Under the pieces are notes generated by a model. That model was not told where the DNA came from and made no database searches. It saw only the letters and a program-made list of their open reading frames with translations. A stretch of 64,000 nucleotides of DNA from NCBI GenBank assembly GCA_009844885.1, contig VYAQ01000019.1, positions 1 through 64,000 on the forward strand. Direction: 5' to 3'. Both the position numbers and the translations under genes were made by a program. Source of the DNA: Gemmatimonadota bacterium. GTDB lineage: Bacteria; Gemmatimonadota; Gemmatimonadetes; Longimicrobiales; Gaopeijiaceae. Below are positions 43,501 through 53,127 of this stretch, piece after piece. How positions within the stretch are numbered: the first letter of the stretch is position 1; every line of letters starts with the position of its first letter.

Positions 43501-46500
43501 AGCGACACCACGAAGCGTCTATAGCGCTCCAGTGTGTCGAGGTTGCCGTCCTCGTCCAGGTCTTCCGTATCGGGCCGCCCGTTGCCCCGCGTGCAGTTCG
43601 CGTTCGGGTCACCCAACCGATAGACCCGTCCCCGCTCGGCAAAGCAGTTCTCGACCCAGACACCCCTTCCGTCGGCGAGCTTCCCCCACACCTCGCCGCG
43701 CCGGGGATCGGCTTCCTGGTCGAGGATTCCCTGTCCCCACGGCACGTGCACGATCGGCTTCACACCGTTCACCGCGCCAACCGTGTCGACGAAGAACGCG
43801 TCTTCGCTCACGATGCCCAGATCGAGCACGAGATGAAGGAAATCACCGTCCCGGGCATAGAATTCGATGAAGTCGCTCCTGGTCAGATCGGTGCCGGTGG
43901 GACTCAGCACCGTCGTCATCGATGCCCATCCCCCGGGACCCTCCTCGTCGCCGCTTCCGGGCTGGAAGCGCACGAACAGACCCGGTTCGCGAATTGCGCT
44001 GCCCGTGATCCTGATCTGTCGGTCGATGTCGGCGCTGGGGTTGAAGCCCTGGAAGACCCCCAGGCTGTCTCCGCCCGCGCCCTCGTCGATCCAGGTATGC
44101 TGCCAGGTCAGCGCGGCCACCGACTCCGGCGACAGAATGGGCGGCAGTGCGTCTTCCGCGCCGTCGCGGGCCGTCGGACGGCTGCCGCGACGCCACTCCT
44201 GACTCTGCACGGACAGCGGCCGTGCGTTCACTCCGTCGTAGTCGTCCACGTACACGGCACCCTGCGTGTTCGGATTCGGCAGCGATGCCGCCGTCTCTCC
44301 CGAGAGGTGCACGGACGACTGCGATCCCGCATCGAGGCCGGGAATCGCATTCAGCACGCGGGTCAGCATCGGTGCATCCAGGTTCACGGTGGCGTTCACC
44401 CCCCCGAGCCCGACCGCCCCGGCCTCCACTCCGAGCTGTGGACGCCTTACCAGTTCGTCCTCGCTCTGGTACAGGCCCACCAGGTTGACCGACCCGTACC
44501 CGCCCAGATCGTAGCGCGCATTGACCCCGAAGACGGAGGTGGGCGCCACCTGGAAGAAGCTGCGCTGTTCCCAGGACACCTCCAGCACGCGACCCGGATT
44601 GGCGGCAAGCAGCGCGTCCGGGTTCACCAGCGTCAGCTGTCCGACGTCGTAGTCGATCACGTAGTCGACGTCGCGCAACAGGGGACGCTCGCCAAGGGTC
44701 ACGCGCTCCGTGTTCTCACGGATACCGACGGCTCCCAGGGCGAACGAGGACAGCAGCCCTTCACCCGTGACCTCGTAGGACAGGTTCAGCCGGAAGACTC
44801 CCCCGTTTTCGCGCTCGAACGGATCGGGGTCCCGGTAGATGCGTTCGTTGCGGTTGGCCCCGAGAATCCGCACGACCTCCGTCGAGTCGATCGCCAGACT
44901 TCGCAACGGCGGCGGTCTCGCAAACGGTTCGAGCGTGGGGAACACGATGAAAGTGCCGGATACGGGCGGCTGGTCCTCGAACGAATCGAGAGCGGGCCGG
45001 TAGATCTGGGACTGGTCGAGGCGGTCCTTCGGCGATTCCTCGTCGAGTCCGAAAAGGCGCAGATACGTCAGGTCATCACCGTTCGGACGGCGTGCAAACG
45101 TGCGGCCGGCGCTCTCCTCGCCGAGCGACACGGTCAGGTCGACCGAACCGGGATCCACGTCACCGGAGGACGACACCCGATAGACCTGGTGCATCTCGGT
45201 GCGCCATGTGGGCCTGTCGGGCTGGTGCTGCGCCGAAGAAGCCTTCAGCAGTCTCAGGCGGGGCCTTCCACCGGCGCGGTAGATGCGTTCGGGATTGTAG
45301 GTGCCGATCGTGTCCCCGGCGGCCGTAACGTACGTGACCGCAAGGATCTCGCCCGGACTGAGAGGAGACCGCAACGCCAGCCACAACCCGCTCGGATGGA
45401 CGACGTAGTCCTGACCCGGTTGCAGATACCGAAACCAGGCCGACTCGGCGACCGTGTCGGCTCCGAGCACGGCGTGGGCATCGGCCTGGATGTAGCCTTC
45501 CACCTGCTGGCGCGCGTACAGATCGATCTCGGAGCGGTACAGCTGGATCGGGTCGCTCCCCGGCGCCACCTGCGGCGGAGCGTCGGCCGGCGTCAGGGCG
45601 AGTGCGTCCACATGGGGGAATTTCTGGAACCGCACGGGATCGAAGAGAAAGAAGAACTGTCCGTCCACGTAGTCGGCGTCGTCGATGACCAGCGTGTCCG
45701 TTCGGGAAAAACCCCTGCCCGACCCTTCCAGACGGAATCGTCTCGAAGTCACCTCGCCGCTCTGTTGCGCCCACACCGACTGGATGTCCACGGGACCCGC
45801 CTTCAATGCAGCCTGAAAGCCGAAGTTGCCCGCAGGCACGCCTTCGCGCAGGAAACGCGATGGAGGCAGATCCAGCCGCACATCCCCCACCTCGAACCGC
45901 TGGAGGACCTCTCCCGGAAGCCCCTGGTAGTGAATGTTCACCCGGTTGGCTCCCTGAAACTCGCGGGTCTGATCGTAGTCGACGTCGACGAGAATGCGAT
46001 CGGTGATGGTACCGTCGGCGCTTGCGGCGAACTGGATGTCCGGATTGAGCTTCGGCAGCGTGGGAAGCTCGCAGGTCACCTGCACGGTTTCGTCGCAGGG
46101 ACGGAACTGGGTCCAGTCGCCCCCGAACTGGCCACTCCCGCGCAATGAGAAGCCCAGATCGGCGAATTCGTTCTGGAACCGGACGGCATCCGTGACGCGA
46201 CCTCCGGGCAATGATCGCGGCAGGGGCGGCGGAATATCCGTATATCCGATCGTGCGCCCGAGCGTACCCAGCCGCGCCAGCGGTTCCTGGTCCCAGTCGG
46301 GCCGCCCGGGCAGACGCAGCGAGACCGGCGTCCCGGGCGCGCCGAGAGGAATCGGCGCGGGAGGGGTCAGCCCGCCGGCGAAGCGCGCCACCGGGACGCG
46401 TGCAAGACCCAGCCTTACCGTTGGCGGCTCCGGCGTGGGCGGTGACAGCAGGGACTGAAGGGGTTGGCGCAATTGCGGGATGATCCACAGGAGGGTATCC

Positions 46501-46694
46501 GCACGAGGCGGCCCGCGCTCCTGCTGGGCGGCGGCTCCGCCGATCGGCGCCAGCAGGAGCCCCATGGCCGCTACAGATGCCCAGCGGCGGCCTCGACCAA
46601 CGCGGGCCGGCGGCGCCCCACGGGCTTCCCGGGGCCTCCCGCGCGGCTCATGTGCGCGGCGCCGGGAACTCCCGCCCGATCGGTTACATTTCAT
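40527..46694 (-). CDS. sprA: SprA/Sov-like giant outer-membrane protein
   Basis: ~2,050 aa single ORF; signal-like N-terminus GLLLAPIGGAAAQQ; VDVDYDQTREFQGANRVNIHYQGLPGEVLQRFEVGDVRLDLPPSRFLREGVPAGNFGFQAALK; AVYVDDYDGVNARPLSVQSQEWRRG; DELRLANGIRDGG; fits the SprA family; true start probably downstream of 46694. Confidence 0.8.
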   Translation of the reverse strand: MKCNRSGGSSRRRAHEPRGRPREARGAPPARVGRGRRWASVAAMGLLLAPIGGAAAQQERGPPRADTLLWIIPQLRQPLQSLLSPPTPEPPTVRLGLARVPVARFAGGLTPPAPIPLGAPGTPVSLRLPGRPDWDQEPLARLGTLGRTIGYTDIPPPLPRSLPGGRVTDAVRFQNEFADLGFSLRGSGQFGGDWTQFRPCDETVQVTCELPTLPKLNPDIQFAASADGTITDRILVDVDYDQTREFQGANRVNIHYQGLPGEVLQRFEVGDVRLDLPPSRFLREGVPAGNFGFQAALKAGPVDIQSVWAQQSGEVTSRRFRLEGSGRGFSRTDTLVIDDADYVDGQFFFLFDPVRFQKFPHVDALALTPADAPPQVAPGSDPIQLYRSEIDLYARQQVEGYIQADAHAVLGADTVAESAWFRYLQPGQDYVVHPSGLWLALRSPLSPGEILAVTYVTAAGDTIGTYNPERIYRAGGRPRLRLLKASSAQHQPDRPTWRTEMHQVYRVSSSGDVDPGSVDLTVSLGEESAGRTFARRPNGDDLTYLRLFGLDEESPKDRLDQSQIYRPALDSFEDQPPVSGTFIVFPTLEPFARPPPLRSLAIDSTEVVRILGANRNERIYRDPDPFERENGGVFRLNLSYEVTGEGLLSSFALGAVGIRENTERVTLGERPLLRDVDYVIDYDVGQLTLVNPDALLAANPGRVLEVSWEQRSFFQVAPTSVFGVNARYDLGGYGSVNLVGLYQSEDELVRRPQLGVEAGAVGLGGVNATVNLDAPMLTRVLNAIPGLDAGSQSSVHLSGETAASLPNPNTQGAVYVDDYDGVNARPLSVQSQEWRRGSRPTARDGAEDALPPILSPESVAALTWQHTWIDEGAGGDSLGVFQGFNPSADIDRQIRITGSAIREPGLFVRFQPGSGDEEGPGGWASMTTVLSPTGTDLTRSDFIEFYARDGDFLHLVLDLGIVSEDAFFVDTVGAVNGVKPIVHVPWGQGILDQEADPRRGEVWGKLADGRGVWVENCFAERGRVYRLGDPNANCTRGNGRPDTEDLDEDGNLDTLERYRRFVVSLDGSSPYLVRDRDETGTAFRLYRVPLRDPAGVDVGGAITDAELRAVRHLRVTVAGKRRDSFVLARMGIVGSTWIKRSLTGVLTGMGGDTASVHGRVEVGPVSKLTAGDAYTSPPGVIEQLDDPTIAFGGQGIEFNERSLSVSFSDLFPGDRVEVYNRFPQRPRDFLSYREARLWAVAARGDFGLQLPVYFFVKVGTDDGNFYLYRTRLDPAGSPGTIAEEDWLPEVVIRFDEWLTLRRQAEERLILEPRLPGDPPLQLWSADSTYAVVLQDRGRAPNLASVREISLGVMNQSGVPVSGDVWVDELRLANGIRDGGLVSAIDAEVRGGEFLESRASFRQRGGYFRQLQAAPTFQNDRTFDVQATMQLARFAPESWGLEVPLSFTHEQEEQAPIFLGRSDVRADRLEGLRQPGFSRSRMDISLRRRSTEGGGPWDALLDGLDVRAGVVRTSLSTITTESDGSGLDAFVGYSATPARRELPLFPGPVGAALRAILPSFLDERIAGARLRWTPESLGFTGELLSRDLSTLRFDRIIRSPDDSLAVATRAPRELVTTSARIGFRPVESLAVSADLLSGRDLLALEELTTDDRRRGLLAAERRSMAGVDLGWEVNRHLRTRLVYQPRLTDWARTNVQVTTIYLSERNADLIENRGMGTDSALVLLRNVDGQRNLIASLSVDPGRMVADESGEDTGERRLARAFDPLSFTYSNGLTSRFNREPVRPGAIYELGWGGRDDFLAIGADTASTLSERDRVTVRGGLRLPGSTSIRLSFDRALNDALDTRSDREDLRRVWPDVRATVGELKIPRFLTMVVERVSLSSGYRKVTRSLSFGEGTLQDRFREDRQIPVALTLGFARGVTLGYEGRLDRGSSRDPTGATRREADVHSLLMTALLRSPVQAFRERGAPMRVTLSFRYGDEVECRIPNPDSPCVAFIDQLERDVALALDSTVRDFQLGIRLRYLDRRSFVGQRAGSTQFQLNVFGRFLLTSDLLRRPS

Positions 46695-46812
46695 GGTTCA
46701 GGCCGCTGACACCCAGGGATCGCCGGCGAGCGGAACAACCCACCGGAGGTCGACGGGCGTCCAAGGGGCGCCCATCGAAGGAAGCGGCTTCAAAGCTCGA
46801 GTCCAGCCGACC

Positions 46813-48240
46813 ATGACAATTCTGACGCGCTACCTGATTCGCTCACACCTGGTTCCGCTCCTGTTCACCTTCAGCCTTGTGACGGGCCTGCTGTACCTGA
46901 ACACGGTGACCCGGTTGCTGGAGGATCTGGTCGGAAAGGGGCTGCCGACCGAGATCATCCTCGAGGCCCTGATCCTGTCGTTCCCGCACACGCTGGCGCT
47001 GAGCCTTCCCATAGCCGTCCTCCCGGCAGTTCTCTATACGTTCAGCGAGTTGGCGTCCGCGAGCGAGATCGTCGCGATGTCCGCCAGCGGCGTGCGACCT
47101 CGCAAGCTCTTCATTCCGGTGCTTCTCCTCGGTACGCTCCTGGCCGGCATCACGTACACATTCAACGACTTCGTGCTGCCCGAGGCGAACCACCGGCTCA
47201 AGAACCTCCGCAATTCCATTCGCCAGAAGAGTCCCACCTTCCAACTCCGCGAGCGCGTGGTCAACCTCATCGAAGGAGAGAACGGGCTGGGTCCCTACTT
47301 TCTGAGGGTGGACGAAATCGACCCCGTGTCGGCCGAACTCACCGAAGTCGTCATCTATGATATGAGTCAGCAGGGGGTCCGGCGCACGACCTACGCCACA
47401 CGCGGCAAGATGGATCTCAACAGCACCTTCACCGACCTTCACCTGCGGCTCCACGATGGTCAGGTGTACGAGGTGGGCAACAGGGAGATCGGGGCCTTTC
47501 AGCGGACGGGCTTCGAGGAACAGTTGTACGTGCTTCGTGGCGTCGGGGACGTGTTCCAGGACATGAGCGGCGACCAGCGCACCGACCGTGAGATGTCCAT
47601 TGCGTTCCTGCGCGACTCCGCCCAGGCCAAGCGCCTCGCTCTCGACTCGATCCGGCAGGACGCGCGCCGGCAGACGATACGTGCCGTCGAGCGGGCCCTG
47701 GGAACCGGCCCGGCCGCGGACTCGGCCCAGGGCGACAACCTCGTCCTCGCCAAGTCGTTGCAGGGAGCCCAGGGCGACCTGATTCCGTCCGACGATTTTT
47801 CCCGAACGGTCGCGCTGACCGCTCGCACGCACACGGCCCGCACGGCCGCGCTGCGCAAGCGGGCAAGCCAATACGGCGTCGAGATCCACAAAAAACTGGT
47901 GATCGCGAGCGCATGCATCATCTTCGTCCTGATCGGCATGCCCGTCGGCATTCGCTTCCCCCGCGGCGGGATCAGCATGGTGATTGTCGTCTCCGCCACG
48001 GTCATCGGCGTCTACCAGTACGGCCTGACGACGGGCGAAGACTGGGCGGACCGGGATCTGGCGGCGCCTTTCTGGACCATGTGGGCCCCCAACCTGGTCT
48101 TCCTGGCGATCGGGTCGCTCATGGTCTCCCGCATGGGCAGATGGATCGCTTCCTCTCGCGACAGCGGCTGGCGTGACCTCTGGCTGGCCGCAAGGCGGTC
48201 GGTTCAAACGGTGTTCCGGCGTGGAAGAAGGCCGGCCTGA
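46813..48240 (+). CDS. LptF/LptG (YjgP/YjgQ) family LPS export permease
   Basis: MTILTRYLIRSHLVPLLFTFSLVTGLLYLNTVTRLLEDLVGKGLPTEIILEALILSFPHTLALSLPIAVL; LVIASACIIFVLIGMPVGIRFPRGG. Confidence 0.92.
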   Translation: MTILTRYLIRSHLVPLLFTFSLVTGLLYLNTVTRLLEDLVGKGLPTEIILEALILSFPHTLALSLPIAVLPAVLYTFSELASASEIVAMSASGVRPRKLFIPVLLLGTLLAGITYTFNDFVLPEANHRLKNLRNSIRQKSPTFQLRERVVNLIEGENGLGPYFLRVDEIDPVSAELTEVVIYDMSQQGVRRTTYATRGKMDLNSTFTDLHLRLHDGQVYEVGNREIGAFQRTGFEEQLYVLRGVGDVFQDMSGDQRTDREMSIAFLRDSAQAKRLALDSIRQDARRQTIRAVERALGTGPAADSAQGDNLVLAKSLQGAQGDLIPSDDFSRTVALTARTHTARTAALRKRASQYGVEIHKKLVIASACIIFVLIGMPVGIRFPRGGISMVIVVSATVIGVYQYGLTTGEDWADRDLAAPFWTMWAPNLVFLAIGSLMVSRMGRWIASSRDSGWRDLWLAARRSVQTVFRRGRRPA

Positions 48241-49301
48241 TGCGCATCCTGGACCGCATGGTGGCCCTGACGTTCATGTGGCTGTTCGCCGTATTCGCCC
48301 TGAGCGTCCCCATCCTCTTCGTTCTCGGCGACCTCTCCGAGCAGCAGGGACGCTTCCTCGACCGCGGTCTGACCGTCGTGGACATCGCACACGGCTACCT
48401 GTTCATGTACCCCCACTTCATGCTCTGGTCGGCACCGGTCGCAGCGCTCATCGCCGCCGTGTTCACGGTGCATTCCATGACGGTCCACCGCGAGATCCAG
48501 GCGGCGAAGGCCGGGGGCATATCCTTTCATCGGCTTATCGCCCCGATCTGGCCGGTGGGAGCTGTTCTGACGGGCGCGGCCTTCTTCCTGGGCGCGATCG
48601 TGCCCGGATCGAACCGAAGGGCCGCCGAGATCTTCGGGGAACGGGAACTGCGCAGGGAGTGGCGCCACGACTTCGTCTACCAGACCGAGTCCGACGAGAC
48701 CCTGAGCGTCCAGCAGTTGTTCACCACCACGAGCTCGATGGACGGGATCCTCGTCGAGAGCATCGACGCCGACGGCTCGCTGCGGCACGTCTGGGCGGAT
48801 CAGGGATTCTTCTCGGACGACGGCTGGACCCTGCACCAGGGCTACCTGCGGGTGATCCACCCCGAGGGCCGGGAAACGTCGTATTCGTTCGACCGGTACA
48901 AGCCCACGCGCCTCACCGTGTCACCGGAGGAGCTGCTCGACGACCCCCCCGACGAAGAGGAGATGAGCTATCGGGAACTCGGGCGGAGAGCCGCGGCGGT
49001 TCACCGCTCGGGGGGAGACCCCGGCGAGCTCCTTGTCAAGAAGGAACAGAAGCTTGCGATTCCGGCGGCTCTGCTGGTCATCATCATCTTCGGCGCCCCC
49101 CTTGCGACCACCGTGGAAAAGGGCGGGCCCGCCGTCGGCGTTGGCGTCTCGCTCGGCTCCACGCTCCTCTACATTCTCCTGATGAGGCTCTTCGGAGCCA
49201 TCGGGGCCACAGGAGGACTATCTCCGCTCTGGGCGGCCTGGTCGCCCAATATCCTTTTTCTGTCCGTCGGGCTCATTCTGCTGATTCGCGTGCGCACGTA
49301 G
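48240..49301 (+). CDS. LptF/LptG (YjgP/YjgQ) family LPS export permease
   Basis: MRILDRMVALTFMWLFAVFALSVPILFVLGDLSEQQGRF; KKEQKLAIPAALLVIIIFGAPLATTVEKGG; starts on the final base of the preceding gene. Confidence 0.9.
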   Translation: MRILDRMVALTFMWLFAVFALSVPILFVLGDLSEQQGRFLDRGLTVVDIAHGYLFMYPHFMLWSAPVAALIAAVFTVHSMTVHREIQAAKAGGISFHRLIAPIWPVGAVLTGAAFFLGAIVPGSNRRAAEIFGERELRREWRHDFVYQTESDETLSVQQLFTTTSSMDGILVESIDADGSLRHVWADQGFFSDDGWTLHQGYLRVIHPEGRETSYSFDRYKPTRLTVSPEELLDDPPDEEEMSYRELGRRAAAVHRSGGDPGELLVKKEQKLAIPAALLVIIIFGAPLATTVEKGGPAVGVGVSLGSTLLYILLMRLFGAIGATGGLSPLWAAWSPNILFLSVGLILLIRVRT

Positions 49302-50183
49302 AAAGGCCCTCGTCAGCTCTCCGGTGCACACTTCCTCGACCGGACCCCGCAGACGCACCGACCAGTCCGCACCAAGGTCCACGTCCATGTTTCCACCCTC
49401 CATCAGAACGGTCGTACGTCCGGCGGAAGCGAGCCCGGACTTCACCGCCGCGGCGACCGCCGCGCACGCCGAGGTCCCGGACGCGGATGTCGCCCCCACA
49501 CCCCGCTCCCAGATCCGGATCGCGATCCTCCCGCCGACGGGCAACTCGGCAAACTGAACGTTGGTGCCTCGCGGAAAGGCCGGATGCGCGGCGATCAGCG
49601 GCCCGTAGTGCTCGACCTCACGCCGGCCCCAGCCCTCCCGGATCGCAACCGCGTGGGGATTGCCGACGGATACCGGCATCACTTGGACAACCGCGTCTCC
49701 ACCCGCGGGTGCGGACAGCCGCAGCGGGACCGTGCCTCCGCCCTGCAACCGTCCCGGGGCCAGGAAGGGGGGGCCGTCGGGGAACTCCACCCGGCCCATG
49801 TCCGCGGTCACGTCCCACACGCCCTCTCCATCGGGACCCGATACCTCCAGCCACACCTCGTCTCTGGCGACCTCCACCGGAAACCGTTCGGCACCCCTTC
49901 GTCCCACGCGCGTCAGATACACCCCCGCAATGCGAAGCCCATTGCCGCTGCGCTCGAATTCCCGTCCGTCGGGATTGAACATGCGCAACATCGCCGGCGA
50001 ACCCGGCCGTGCGCTCTCCACCACCACGACGCCATCGGCTCCGGGGCCGCGGTGGGGATGACAGATCCGCCGGATCAGAAGCGGGGTGACCAGCGGTCCG
50101 TCCCCCTGTTCAAAGACCAGGTAGTCGTTCCCATGGCCGTGTGCCTTGAAGAACCGCGGCACGATGCGGATGGACTCATGCAA
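49218..50183 (-). CDS. dapF: Diaminopimelate epimerase
   Basis: FFKAHGHGNDYLVFE; LRMFNPDGREFERSGNGLRIAG; GVGATSASGTSACAAVAAAV; start codon uncertain (TTG ~50183). Confidence 0.88.
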   Translation of the reverse strand: MHESIRIVPRFFKAHGHGNDYLVFEQGDGPLVTPLLIRRICHPHRGPGADGVVVVESARPGSPAMLRMFNPDGREFERSGNGLRIAGVYLTRVGRRGAERFPVEVARDEVWLEVSGPDGEGVWDVTADMGRVEFPDGPPFLAPGRLQGGGTVPLRLSAPAGGDAVVQVMPVSVGNPHAVAIREGWGRREVEHYGPLIAAHPAFPRGTNVQFAELPVGGRIAIRIWERGVGATSASGTSACAAVAAAVKSGLASAGRTTVLMEGGNMDVDLGADWSVRLRGPVEEVCTGELTRAFLRAHANQQNEPDGQKKDIGRPGRPERR

Positions 50184-50314
50184 CTTTTCCGAGTCTCCTC
50201 TCGTCAAGCACCGTGACCGGCGGTTCGGATGCGGAAGACACCGGGCCCAAGGCGAATAAACGCAAGAGCATTTGAGCTGGGCCCGGGAGGGGTCGGCACA
50301 GGGGAGGGGATAAA

Positions 50315-53005
50315 ATGGGACTGTGTGGCGTGGTGGAGAAGGGGGTGCGGGGGTGTTGGGGTGCGGTGGCGGTCGTGGCGACGGCGTCGGTGGCGGCACC
50401 GGCAGCCCTCCCGGGCCAGAGTATCGAGAGCGGCGAGTCGAAGTCGGGGACCGGTGGGCGTGCGACCCCGCCCGCGCTCCAGGCACAACGCATCACCGGC
50501 CCGGCGCCGGTGATCGACGGATTGCTCGACGAGGCGGACTGGGCGACGGCGATGGTTGCCGGGGACTTCGTGGTCTTCGAGCCCAATGAAGGCATGCCGC
50601 CATCACAGAATACCGAAGCCCGGGTGCTCTACGGCGCCGAGGCCATCTACGTGGGAATCCGCGCTTTCGATGTCGCACCGGATTCGATCGTCACGCGCCT
50701 GGCAAGACGGGACGAACGACCCCACTCGGATTGGGTGGACGTGGTGATCGACAGCTACCACGACAAGCGGACGGCATTCCGGTTTGGAGTCAACCCGGCC
50801 GGCGTCAAGAACGATTCCTACATGTTCGACGACACCAACGAGGACGATTCCTGGGATGCCGTTTGGGACGTGGCCACCCGAACAGACGACCAGGGGTGGA
50901 CGGCCGAGTTCCGCATCCCCTATTCGCAGCTGCGCTTCGATGGTGCGGCACAGCAGACCTGGGGGATCAACTTCGCCCGATTCATCGCAAGGCACCTGGA
51001 GCGCAGTCTGTGGGCACCGATCTCGCGCGGCGACGGAGCGCTCGTATCGCGGTTTGGCGATCTCGTCGGATTGCGCGACCTCTCGCCCCCGACCCGGCTC
51101 GAGGTCCTGCCCTACTCGCTCGTGCGAATGGAGAGCGCTCCCGGCAGCGCCGCCGACCCCTTTTACGATCCTTCCGACTTCTCCTCGACCGCAGGGGCCG
51201 ACGTCAAGTACGGCCTCACCACCGACCTCACCCTGGACATCACCATCAACCCCGATTTCGGACAGGTGGAGGCCGACCCGGCACAGGTCAACCTGACCGC
51301 CTTCGAGACATTCTTTCCAGAGCGTCGTCCGTTCTTCGTGGAGGGCTCCGGCATCTTCTCCTTCCGGTTCTCCGAGGGAGACGGGGACATGGCCAGCGAG
51401 GGTCTCTTCTATTCCCGGCGCATCGGCCGGTCACCGCAGGGACGCGTTCAGTCGTCCGGCTACTTCGACGCCCCCGACAGGACTCGCATCCTTGGAGCGA
51501 TGAAACTGTCGGGCAAGACGAGTTCCGGCTGGTCGCTCGGCGTCCTGCACGCGCTCACGGGGCAGGAGGAGGCGCTCCTCGCCAACGACGGCGGTGCGAC
51601 CAGCGACCAGGTGGTCGAGCCACGCGCCCAGTACGGCATGGCCCGGGTTAGCAGGGATTTCCGCGAAGGCAAGAGCGCCGTGGGGATGATCTCCACCTGG
51701 ACGCGCCGCGACCCGGCCGGTGCGGAGGCGCTCGATCTCCACGCCGGCGCCTACACCGGAGGCATCGACGCTCGCCACCGCTTCGGCGATGACCGATTCA
51801 TCGTCTCCGGCTATCTGCTCGGCTCCGCAGTCAGGGGCTCGGCGGCGGCGATCGCCCGTACGCAGCGCTCCCCGGCCCGCTACTTCCAGCGCCCCGATGC
51901 GGCCCACGTCGAGTACGACCCGACGCGCACCTCACTGGGCGGCTGGGCGGGTTCGGCGACCCTGGCCAAGATCTCGGGGGGCTACTGGCGGTTCGCGACC
52001 GGCGCGATGGCTCGCTCGCCCGGCTTCGACTCCAACGATCTCGGCTTCATGCGGGAAGGGGATTTCGTGGCGCCTTTCGTATGGGTCGGCTACCAGCACT
52101 TCCGGCCAACCGAGCACCTGCAGCGCTGGAACCTCAACTTCAACGCCTGGACCCCCTACAGCTTCGGGGGAGAGGCCTATTCGAAGGGCGCGAACGCCAA
52201 CGCCAGCTTTACCCTCAACAACTTCTGGGGCGGCTACATCGGCGTCATGAGGCAGTCGGAGGGTCTGTCCAACACGATGTTGCGCGGCGGCCCGATGCTG
52301 CTGCGCGACCATTCGTGGGGAGGCTGGTACGGTTTCTGGTCGGATTCCCGCAAGCAATTGCAGTTCGAAGCCGGCAACAACTGGCAGGTCCGTCCGGAGA
52401 GCGGATCCTGGTCCTACGGGGCCGACGCCAACCTGCGCTGGCGCCCGTCGCCGCGCGCGACCATAAGCGCGGGTCCGTTCGTCAACTGGCGGAAGGAAGA
52501 CCTGCAGTGGGTCGGGCGTTTCGGCGCGGAGGTCCCCAACTATATCTTCGCAGAACTGTCGCAGACGACGGCCGGCATCACAGCCCGGGCGGACTGGACC
52601 TTCTCCCCCAACCTGTCGTTGCAGGTCTACGCGCAGCCCTTCGTTTCGGCAGCCGACTACAACGCGTTCAAACGCATCACGGACTCGCGAGCGACAGCCT
52701 ACGCGGACCGTTTCGCCCATATCGGGACCACCGACGAGGGCGATGGGAGCCTCCTGGCCGACATCGACGGCGATGGCGCGGCCGAGCCCCTCCGCAACCC
52801 CGATTTCAACTTCAAGCAGTTTCGTTCCAACGTGGTGCTGCGCTGGGAGTATCAGCCCGGTTCCGCGCTCTTCCTGGTCTGGTCGCAAGGACGAAACCAC
52901 TACGCCCAGACCGGTGATTTCTCCTTCCGCAACGATCTCGACACCCTGCTCGGCGAGCCCGGTCAGGACGTATTCATGCTCAAGCTGAGCTACTGGCTCG
53001 GATAG
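50315..53005 (+). CDS. DUF5916-like outer-membrane protein with N-terminal CBM9-like domain
   Basis: ITGPAPVIDGLLDEADWATA; VDVVIDSYHDKRTAFRFGVNPAGVKND; INPDFGQVEADPAQVNLTAFETFFPERRPFFVEGSGIFSF; ends FMLKLSYWLG. Confidence 0.88.
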   Translation: MGLCGVVEKGVRGCWGAVAVVATASVAAPAALPGQSIESGESKSGTGGRATPPALQAQRITGPAPVIDGLLDEADWATAMVAGDFVVFEPNEGMPPSQNTEARVLYGAEAIYVGIRAFDVAPDSIVTRLARRDERPHSDWVDVVIDSYHDKRTAFRFGVNPAGVKNDSYMFDDTNEDDSWDAVWDVATRTDDQGWTAEFRIPYSQLRFDGAAQQTWGINFARFIARHLERSLWAPISRGDGALVSRFGDLVGLRDLSPPTRLEVLPYSLVRMESAPGSAADPFYDPSDFSSTAGADVKYGLTTDLTLDITINPDFGQVEADPAQVNLTAFETFFPERRPFFVEGSGIFSFRFSEGDGDMASEGLFYSRRIGRSPQGRVQSSGYFDAPDRTRILGAMKLSGKTSSGWSLGVLHALTGQEEALLANDGGATSDQVVEPRAQYGMARVSRDFREGKSAVGMISTWTRRDPAGAEALDLHAGAYTGGIDARHRFGDDRFIVSGYLLGSAVRGSAAAIARTQRSPARYFQRPDAAHVEYDPTRTSLGGWAGSATLAKISGGYWRFATGAMARSPGFDSNDLGFMREGDFVAPFVWVGYQHFRPTEHLQRWNLNFNAWTPYSFGGEAYSKGANANASFTLNNFWGGYIGVMRQSEGLSNTMLRGGPMLLRDHSWGGWYGFWSDSRKQLQFEAGNNWQVRPESGSWSYGADANLRWRPSPRATISAGPFVNWRKEDLQWVGRFGAEVPNYIFAELSQTTAGITARADWTFSPNLSLQVYAQPFVSAADYNAFKRITDSRATAYADRFAHIGTTDEGDGSLLADIDGDGAAEPLRNPDFNFKQFRSNVVLRWEYQPGSALFLVWSQGRNHYAQTGDFSFRNDLDTLLGEPGQDVFMLKLSYWLG

Positions 53006-53127
53006 TCGGCGGGGTGCCGCCGCGCCGCTCCGGCGGCCGGCGTAGAGGAGGCCGGAGTGGGTGCGTGTGGGCGCCCGCTTCGGCCTCCACCCACTTTCGG
53101 GACCTCCGTTGTGCCGGAGGGGTCCGC

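Noticed and set aside
43224-46148. 974 aa plus-strand ORF antisense to the SprA-like gene
   Set aside because: Arg/His/Gly-rich composition without domain motifs; typical shadow ORF of a high-GC gene. The opposite strand has a coherent 2,055 aa protein with family motifs.
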